20,510 nucleotides of DNA. Origin: Wolbachia endosymbiont of Cylisticus convexus. Lineage in GTDB: Bacteria; Pseudomonadota; Alphaproteobacteria; Rickettsiales; Anaplasmataceae. The notes under the pieces were generated by a model. It worked only from the letters and a program-made list of their open reading frames with translations. It ran no database searches and was not told the DNA's origin. How positions within the stretch are numbered: the stretch's first letter is position 1; the number at the start of each line of letters is the position of its first letter. The translations under genes were made by a program, and so were the position numbers. Positions 15,475 through 20,510 of the stretch are shown one piece after another. The stretch is from NCBI RefSeq assembly GCF_003344345.1, contig NZ_QPIP01000019.1, positions 1 to 20,510 of the forward strand, given 5' to 3'.

Positions 15475-15760
15475 AAGTAAGCCAGTTATGATGGATATGC
15501 TGAGCAAAAAGTAAAACGCTCTTATAGCTAAAATAATTTGGATTTACCAGAATATATTTATAGTTAAGTTGGTAATCTACCTTAAGTTGCTGTTCCAGCG
15601 TGTAGCACTAGTTTTGATCGAAAATTTTGTACAGTCAGTTTATTTACAATCAATTTTCCAGTATCAGCTACTTAAATGACATCTTTTGGACTCTTAATAT
15701 TAGTATGTTTATACAATTGTGTATCAGTATTGGAGTGACATATTCCAAAAAGAATCGTAT
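15475..15760. other. Convergent spacer between rho and guaB with a repeat fragment
   Basis: These 286 bases separate two convergent genes. Neither side shows a clear hairpin with T-tail. ATGACATCTTTTGGACTC near 15674-15691 matches the segment that follows the palindrome at 6485-6507, so it is a piece of the same dispersed repeat without its hairpin. I see no gene in it. Confidence 0.55.
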
Positions 15761-17254
15761 CTACTCTGAATCATCTGACAGGTTGTATGCTTGATAAGCG
15801 TAATTTGGAGCTTCCTGTGTAATGATTATATCATGAGCATGACTTTCTCTTAATCCTGATGCAGTAATAGTAACAAATTTGCAGTTTTTTTTCATCTCTT
15901 CTATATTACGATTACCAGTATAACCCATTGCAGCTTGCAATCCACCAATTAATTGACAGATCACTCCTGAAGCTGGACCTTTAAAAGGAACTCTTGCTTC
16001 TACTCCTTGTGGGACTAAATCAAGCTTTGAATCTTTATCTTGAAAATAACGGCTAGCTGAACCTCTTTTCATTGCGCTAATAGATCCCATTCCTCGATAT
16101 TCTTTATATGCTCTACCCTTATACATGATAATCTCACCTGGGCTTTCGTCAGTACCAGCAAAGATTGAACCTATCATCACAGTATCAGCACCAGCTGCAA
16201 TAGCTTTTGCAACATCTCCCGAGTATTTTATCCCACCATCAGCAATTAGTCTGACGTTTTTTGTTCTACACACCTCTGCAACATTCTTGATTGCAGAGAA
16301 TTGCGGTATACCAACACCTGTAACTATTCTGGTAGTACAAATTGATCCGGGTCCTATTCCAACCTTCACTGCATCAACACCAGCATCAATCAACGCTTCA
16401 GCAGCCTCCTTTGTTGTAATATTTCCGCCGATTAATTGCGTATTCGGATACATCTTTTTTATTTCTCTAATGGTGCTGATAACGTTTTGGGAATGACCAT
16501 GAGCGGTATCTACAATAACCACATCGACTTCTTCTTCGATCAAAGCTTCACATCTTTCTATATCATCTTTTTTACCAGTACCAATTGCAGCGGCAACTCT
16601 GAGCCGACCTTTACTGTCTTTACACGAATTTGGATATCTATTGTATTTTTCAATGTCTTTAACTGTAATTAGGCCTATGCAACAAGAATTTTTATCAACA
16701 ACCAAAAGCTTCTCTATTCTATTTGCATGCAACAATTTCATTGCTGAGGCGCTACTCACTTCCTGCTCCCGCACTGTCACTAACTTATCTTTTGTCATTA
16801 CTTCGGAAACTTTTATATTCATGTTCTGGTCTTCAATAAATCTTACATCTCGGTTAGTTAAAATTCCCACTAACTTGCGTTGCTCAACTACAGGAATTCC
16901 AGAATAGTTGTACTCTCTCATTAATGAAATTGCTTCCGCAACCGTTTTATCTGGGGAAATTGTAATTGGGTTATACACGATCCAACTTTCATATTTTTTC
17001 ACCCTTCTTACTTCTAAAACTTGTTCATCTATTGATAAATTCTTATGTATGCAACCTATTCCCCCATGTTGGGCAATAGCTATTGCAAAGCCTGATTCAG
17101 TAACAGTATCCATTGCGGAGGATATGAGAGGGATATTTAGTTCTATATTATTTGTTAAATAAGTTTTTGTATCTGCATCACGAGGCAATACATCAGAATA
17201 GGCTGGTAAGAGAAGTACATCGTCAAACGAATAACAAGCTTCCATTTTTTTCAT
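15761..17254 (-). CDS. guaB: Inosine-5'-monophosphate dehydrogenase
   Basis: IMPDH oxidises IMP to XMP with NAD, the committed step to guanine nucleotides. Length is 497 aa, normal for bacteria. The N-terminal barrel segment has FDDVLLLPAYSDVLPRD (10-26); two CBS domains are inserted at about 95-205 (for example YSGIPVVE and LVGILTNRDVRF); the barrel resumes with AAAIGTG. The catalytic Cys is C306 in GIGPGSICTTRIVTG, and the flap region EYRGMGSISAMKRGSASRYF follows at about 390. The start is the ATG at 17252-17254, with an alternative Met three codons in. It lies about 118 bp after rsmA on the same strand. All catalytic residues are present, so the enzyme should be active, and the CBS pair suggests nucleotide control. 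Confidence 0.97.
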   Translation of the reverse strand: MKKMEACYSFDDVLLLPAYSDVLPRDADTKTYLTNNIELNIPLISSAMDTVTESGFAIAIAQHGGIGCIHKNLSIDEQVLEVRRVKKYESWIVYNPITISPDKTVAEAISLMREYNYSGIPVVEQRKLVGILTNRDVRFIEDQNMNIKVSEVMTKDKLVTVREQEVSSASAMKLLHANRIEKLLVVDKNSCCIGLITVKDIEKYNRYPNSCKDSKGRLRVAAAIGTGKKDDIERCEALIEEEVDVVIVDTAHGHSQNVISTIREIKKMYPNTQLIGGNITTKEAAEALIDAGVDAVKVGIGPGSICTTRIVTGVGIPQFSAIKNVAEVCRTKNVRLIADGGIKYSGDVAKAIAAGADTVMIGSIFAGTDESPGEIIMYKGRAYKEYRGMGSISAMKRGSASRYFQDKDSKLDLVPQGVEARVPFKGPASGVICQLIGGLQAAMGYTGNRNIEEMKKNCKFVTITASGLRESHAHDIIITQEAPNYAYQAYNLSDDSE

Positions 17255-17372
17255 ATGCTTTATTTAAAGCTTATACGCCAATTAATGAAATTGCAATAGA
17301 GCTTTTGTAAAATTAGCCTGGCTCCAGCTGTTTTTAGATCAAAATAGGATAGGGATGTAGCTTCTAATATAT

Positions 17373-18167
17373 TTATCGCATAATTATGTTATTTGCTAGC
17401 AAACAAAACTGTTCAATAGTTAAGCTTTCTGGACGTTCGTCTCCACTCAGTTTAGCATTCTCAAGAATAGTTGAGACATCACTAGTTATACTTTGCAAGC
17501 TATTTCTCAGCATCTTTCTTCTTTGAGCAAAAACAGCACGTGTTAGCTTTGTTAAGGTTTCTAAATTGACTGCAAATCTTAGGTTGGACAAAGGTTTTAC
17601 TGTAATTACTGAAGAATATATTTTTGGTCTTGGAAAAAACTCCTTAGGTTCAATATCAAATTCCTTTTTTATGTCGCATAGTAACTGGCTTAGCACTGAT
17701 AGGGAACCATAATCTTTAGAATTAGGTTCTGCTGTAATACGCTCTGCTACCTCCTTTTGGAACATTAACGTCAAACTCGTAAAAAATTTTATATTATTTA
17801 ACCACTTTAAAAATAACGCTACCGAGATATTGTAAGGCAAGTTAGCAATGACTTTAACTGGACATTCTACCAGCTCTTTTTCTACAACATTAAGTGCATC
17901 TGCTTCTATAATTCTATATTTTCCCTTATGCTCATTCAGCAATTGTTCATGATGTTTCACTAAATTACTATCTTTTTCTATAGAAAGTAGAAACTTTGGA
18001 TTATACGCCAATATTTCCCTTGTTAACGCACCATATCCAGGACCAATTTCAATAACATTAAAATCTTTCAAGCTACCAGCTAAGGCAACTATTCTTTTTG
18101 TTATCTCATTCGATAAAATAAAATTTTGCCCTAGACTCTTTTTTGGCTTCAATAAAAATTTTCTCAT
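17373..18167 (-). CDS. rsmA: 16S rRNA dimethyladenosine transferase RsmA (KsgA)
   Basis: RsmA dimethylates two adjacent adenosines in helix 45 of 16S rRNA using S-adenosylmethionine, a late checkpoint in 30S assembly. Length is 264 aa, typical. KPKKSLGQNFILS (7-19) is the N-terminal signature, EIGPGYGALT (40-49) the SAM-binding motif I, EADAL (88-92) contacts the cofactor, and NLPYNIS (109-115) is the adenosine-methylating motif IV. FQKEVAERI and the C-terminal PRPKIYSSV and FAQRRKMLRNSL blocks also match the family. The ATG is at 18165-18167; the 77-bp gap before it is shared with the divergent tRNA-Thr promoter. guaB follows on the same strand. Confidence 0.97.
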   Translation of the reverse strand: MRKFLLKPKKSLGQNFILSNEITKRIVALAGSLKDFNVIEIGPGYGALTREILAYNPKFLLSIEKDSNLVKHHEQLLNEHKGKYRIIEADALNVVEKELVECPVKVIANLPYNISVALFLKWLNNIKFFTSLTLMFQKEVAERITAEPNSKDYGSLSVLSQLLCDIKKEFDIEPKEFFPRPKIYSSVITVKPLSNLRFAVNLETLTKLTRAVFAQRRKMLRNSLQSITSDVSTILENAKLSGDERPESLTIEQFCLLANNIIMR

Positions 18168-18199
18168 ATAATCTTATTATGCAGTTTTTTAAAAATTAG

Positions 18200-18229
18200 T
18201 TGACGAAAATTCACTGATAATTGTATATT
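18200..18229 (+). promoter_or_regulatory. Promoter of tRNA-Thr and tpiA
   Basis: The -35 box is TTGACG (18200-18205), the spacer 18 bp, and the -10 box TATATT (18224-18229). Predicted start is about 18236, some 9 nt before the tRNA. The -10 box sits in the centre of an imperfect dyad (CACTGATAA at 18212-18220 against TTGTCAGTG at 18228-18236), which could bind a regulator. Confidence 0.6.
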
Positions 18230-18244
18230 GTCAGTGTATTTAAT

Positions 18245-18317
<73 letters not shown>

Positions 18318-18341
18318 CTCTCATCCATATAAGAAAAACTG

Positions 18342-19067
18342 ATGTCCTTTTTAATAGTAGCCAATTGGAAAATGAATGGAACGCGTTCTTCATTTGTTGA
18401 CTTCATAGACAAACTTAATGATAAGAGCAACAAAATTACCTCTAAATTAGTAATTTGCCCTCCTTTTACATCATTTCCAAGCAATATAGAGTTGGACAAC
18501 AATATTAAAATAGGAGCACAAAACTGCCATCATAAAAAATCTGGTTCTTATACAGGCGAAATTAGCGCAGAAATGTTAAAGGAGCTAGGATGTAGTTACG
18601 TAATACTTGGACATTCTGAAAGAGCTCATGAAACAGATAGTGAAATAAAACTGAAATCAGAAACAGCAATAGAATCAGGCTTACACCCAATCATCTGCGT
18701 AGGTGAAAACTCAGAAGATTATAAAAATAAAAAAACAAAAGAAGTAATAGAATATCAGTGTAAAAACCGTTTGCCAACACATGGTGAATATACCATAGCA
18801 TACGAACCGATATGGGCAATAGGAACAGGAAATGTGCCAAATAATGACGCAATTGCTGAGGTGATAGAGACAATAAAATTTTGTACTGGTAAAAAACACA
18901 TTATATATGGTGGTTCAGTCAGCTCAGAAAATATAGAAAATTTACTCAGTATTCCAAATTTATTAGGAGTTTTAATTGGTAGTGCAAGCTTAGATTTTGA
19001 TCACTTTTATAAAATTATACAACAAGTCGAGAAAAATTTTTCTCTTATTAATTCTAAAAATAGATAA
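18342..19067 (+). CDS. tpiA: Triosephosphate isomerase
   Basis: TpiA interconverts dihydroxyacetone phosphate and glyceraldehyde 3-phosphate in glycolysis and gluconeogenesis. Length is 241 aa, slightly shorter than usual (about 250). The catalytic set is present: Asn8 and Lys10 in ANWKMNG, His91 in [11 protein letters not shown] (88-98), and Glu155 in [12 protein letters not shown] (153-164). The phosphate-binding YGGSVSSEN (189-197) and the GVLIGSASL segment (209-217) close the barrel. In the GHSER block the residue after Arg is Ala rather than the common Arg. The start is the ATG at 18342 without a clear Shine-Dalgarno sequence. It is expressed with tRNA-Thr from the upstream promoter. The downstream region is repeat-filled and has no obvious terminator. 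Confidence 0.97.
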   Translation: MSFLIVANWKMNGTRSSFVDFIDKLNDKSNKITSKLVICPPFTSFPSNIELDNNIKIGAQNCHHKKSGSYTGEISAEMLKELGCSYVILGHSERAHETDSEIKLKSETAIESGLHPIICVGENSEDYKNKKTKEVIEYQCKNRLPTHGEYTIAYEPIWAIGTGNVPNNDAIAEVIETIKFCTGKKHIIYGGSVSSENIENLLSIPNLLGVLIGSASLDFDHFYKIIQQVEKNFSLINSKNR

Positions 19068-19433
19068 TACTCAATATAGGAATAGGTCTATCACGTGCGT
19101 CTCAGCAGATTCCGCTAGCATATAGTGAGATTGACGGTTGTCAAGGTGACACTGATTTCTATACAAAAGTGGTGTCATCTAAATACTGACACTGATTTCC
19201 ATCCAAGACGGTGTCATTCCAGTGCCCAGACACTGGAATCCAGAAAAAGTAATTTCAACCAAGTGATAAAGGCTGGATTCCAGCATCACGCGCGCAGCTG
19301 TACGAACATTATCTGTAAGAAGATGTCATCCCAGTGCCCAGACACTGGGATCCAGTTAAATTTGCGAGTATAAAAGTAGCTGCTTTATGTTAAAATACAA
19401 CGTTTCTGATGGTGATGGAAAAATGGATCCCAG
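19068..19433. repeat. Mosaic of palindromic dispersed repeats
   Basis: There is no gene in this 366-bp stretch. It has TTGAC/GTCAA at 19131-19144; two direct copies of a unit opening TGACAC and closing GTGTCA (19147-19178 and 19187-19216), each able to form a hairpin; a perfect 9-bp hairpin ATTCCAGTG/CACTGGAAT (19216-19239); its sister ATCCCAGTG/CACTGGGAT (19328-19351) with the same loop CCCAGA; CTGGAATCCAG (19233-19243) facing its complement at 19273-19283; and the TGTTAAAATACAACGTTT repeat (19388-19405). GGATCCCAG at 19425-19433 is a half copy cut by the IS that follows. Confidence 0.75.
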
Positions 19434-20510
19434 TGGCTTTGTTGCATCGCTCTTTGGATAGTAGATAATGTATAATAAATTCATGAAGCTATCTCAAATT
19501 TAGCGACGCCAATTTCAATAAATTTATTGAGTAAGTAGCATTTTATTAGCAATTCTTTTTCACGATTTACTTCGGATTTATTTCTAAAGCTAAACCCAAA
19601 TGTTTGTTTTAGTCGCGAAAAAAAAACCTCAATATATGACCTCTTTCCATAATTTACTTTTTCTTTCCACTTCTTCATACCATCTTCATTATGTAATTTG
19701 ATTAACCTAATAGCAGTGTTCCTATCAGACATGTAGTCTATTTTTAAATGCTCTGCTGCACAGGTTTTTGGTAGAATTTTTGCTTTTATATTATATTCTT
19801 TGCATAATTTATAAAGCTTATGCCTATCGTACGCCCTATCGGCATATAGTACTTTTACGACATGCTGAAAATCAACTTTTTTTAGCAGATCACAAGTGAT
19901 CAGAGTAGACACCGTTACTGTATTTTACAGCTATGGCGTTTTTGCTATTTATATTCAACATTACATGCAATTTTCTTGTCTGTTCATAGCTGCGATACTT
20001 TCTATCTTTACTATTTTCCTTACTGTGACCAGGGGTATTATTATAAATACTGATACTTGTACTGTCTATGGCAATTTCAATATCTTCCATATTGTTTTTG
20101 TCAACTCTGCAATCATTGATCTTAATATTGAGTTTTTTAAACCTTCTTGAAGCCTGCGAATAGCTAATGACTGCTAAGCCTTTTCCTACTTGCTGCAAAT
20201 ATCCTTTTATAAACCCTACCGTTTGTCTTAAGCCAATTCTAAAGAGACTAGCGACTATATGCACTAAAATCACAACTTTATCACTGTAAATATTGTTGCC
20301 ACCGAACACTTTTGGACCATGTTCGTACCAATTTTCTATTAATAAAATGAAAAATATTTCCTCTTTCTTGGAGAAATTTGTTATATTCATTGCAGTTACT
20401 GACTTTCATTTGCTGTGGCATATTTTTTCTTCAATGGTTAAATGGCTATTCTATAATGAATTTTGTCAGTAACTGCCAGTTCTTTTCTCTTGAGTGATGC
20501 AACAAAGCCA
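19434..20510 (-). mobile_element. IS5-family (IS903-like) insertion sequence
   Basis: The ends are inverted repeats: TGGCTTTGTTGCATC at 19434 onward (19434-19452) matches the complement of 20492-20510 at 18 of 19 positions. The outermost T/A pair may belong to the flanks, since IS903-type ends start with GG and are 18 bp. The element is about 1.08 kb and holds one transposase in two overlapping frames on the minus strand. The GGCTTTGTTG end and protein layout resemble the IS903 group. The right end coincides with the window end, so the target duplication cannot be checked. The left end interrupts a copy of the CCCAG palindromic repeat. Confidence 0.85.
19481..20390 (-). pseudogene. IS5-family transposase in two overlapping frames
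   Basis: The first frame (20390 to 19890, 166 aa) carries the N-terminal domain, including YSQASRRFKKL, and the first catalytic Asp in IAIDSTSIS. The second (19912 to 19481) carries the second Asp in VLYADRAYD and the Glu of the YIEVFFSRLK signature. Together they would give about 300 residues, the size of IS903 transposase, with all three catalytic residues present. The frames overlap by 23 nt; skipping one T just before the TGA of the first frame (in CACTTGTGAT on the coding strand) joins them as DHCDLLKKV. An A7 tract lies shortly after the junction but beyond the first-frame stop. A programmed shift is possible, as in other IS elements, but the site is not a standard slippery sequence, so I call it probably inactive. 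Confidence 0.75.

Noticed and set aside
16125..17162. Several + strand frames opposite guaB
   Set aside because: They mirror a well-conserved enzyme and have no independent support.
19029..19044. Perfect 16-bp palindrome GAGAAAAATTTTTCTC as a tpiA terminator
   Set aside because: It lies inside the tpiA coding region before the stop codon, is almost all A/T in the centre, and has no hairpin loop or T-tail beyond it.
19147..19216. CRISPR array
   Set aside because: There are only two imperfect copies with an 8-bp gap, they have inverted ends, and no cas gene is present; these are dispersed palindromic repeats.

Overview
The window looks like chromosomal DNA of a Wolbachia endosymbiont (Rickettsiales, Anaplasmataceae). 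The evidence is the strongly AT-rich base composition, short Wolbachia-like housekeeping proteins, single-copy genes scattered on both strands, a DUF1013/TrcR regulator typical of alphaproteobacteria, decayed IS5-family elements, a group II intron end, and many short dispersed palindromic repeats. The assignment rests on protein and repeat recognition by eye, not on a database search.

Layout. 1-960: the 3' end of a group II intron (domains V and VI) runs straight into a frameshifted IS5-family transposase. 961-1977 (-): an orphan PstS-like periplasmic phosphate-binding protein. 1978-2624: gene-free, with a 241-bp MITE-like element bounded by 35-bp inverted repeats. 2625-3407 (-): an unrecognised 260-aa protein with a perfect palindrome just upstream and a likely terminator downstream. 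3615-6269 (-): sucA. 6270-6666: repeat-rich spacer. 6667-8037 (+): an unrecognised Lys/Pro-rich 456-aa protein with host-like short linear motifs, the best candidate here for an undescribed effector.

8045-10993 (-): a tightly packed run rpsP, ispB, grpE, trpS (in transcription order), with a strong promoter before rpsP. 11132-12932 (-): ppiD, split by a T8 homopolymer. 13288-13872 (+): trcR. 14068-15474 (+): rho, with a near-consensus promoter and a leader of about 114 nt. 15761-17254 (-): guaB. 17373-18167 (-): rsmA. Divergent from rsmA is tRNA-Thr(UGU), followed 24 nt later by tpiA. 19068-19433: mosaic of palindromic repeats. 19434-20510: an IS5-family (IS903-like) insertion sequence with intact ends and a transposase split into two overlapping frames; its right end coincides with the window end.

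How the genes fit together. Most are core functions of an obligate intracellular bacterium: TCA cycle (sucA), glycolysis/gluconeogenesis (tpiA), guanine nucleotide synthesis (guaB), quinone side chain (ispB), translation (rpsP, trpS, rsmA, tRNA-Thr), protein folding (grpE, ppiD), and transcription control (rho, trcR). Novelty is concentrated in the proline-rich effector-like gene, the regulatory palindromes, and the nested or decaying mobile elements between core genes. I see no CRISPR array, rRNA gene, prophage module or toxin-antitoxin pair.
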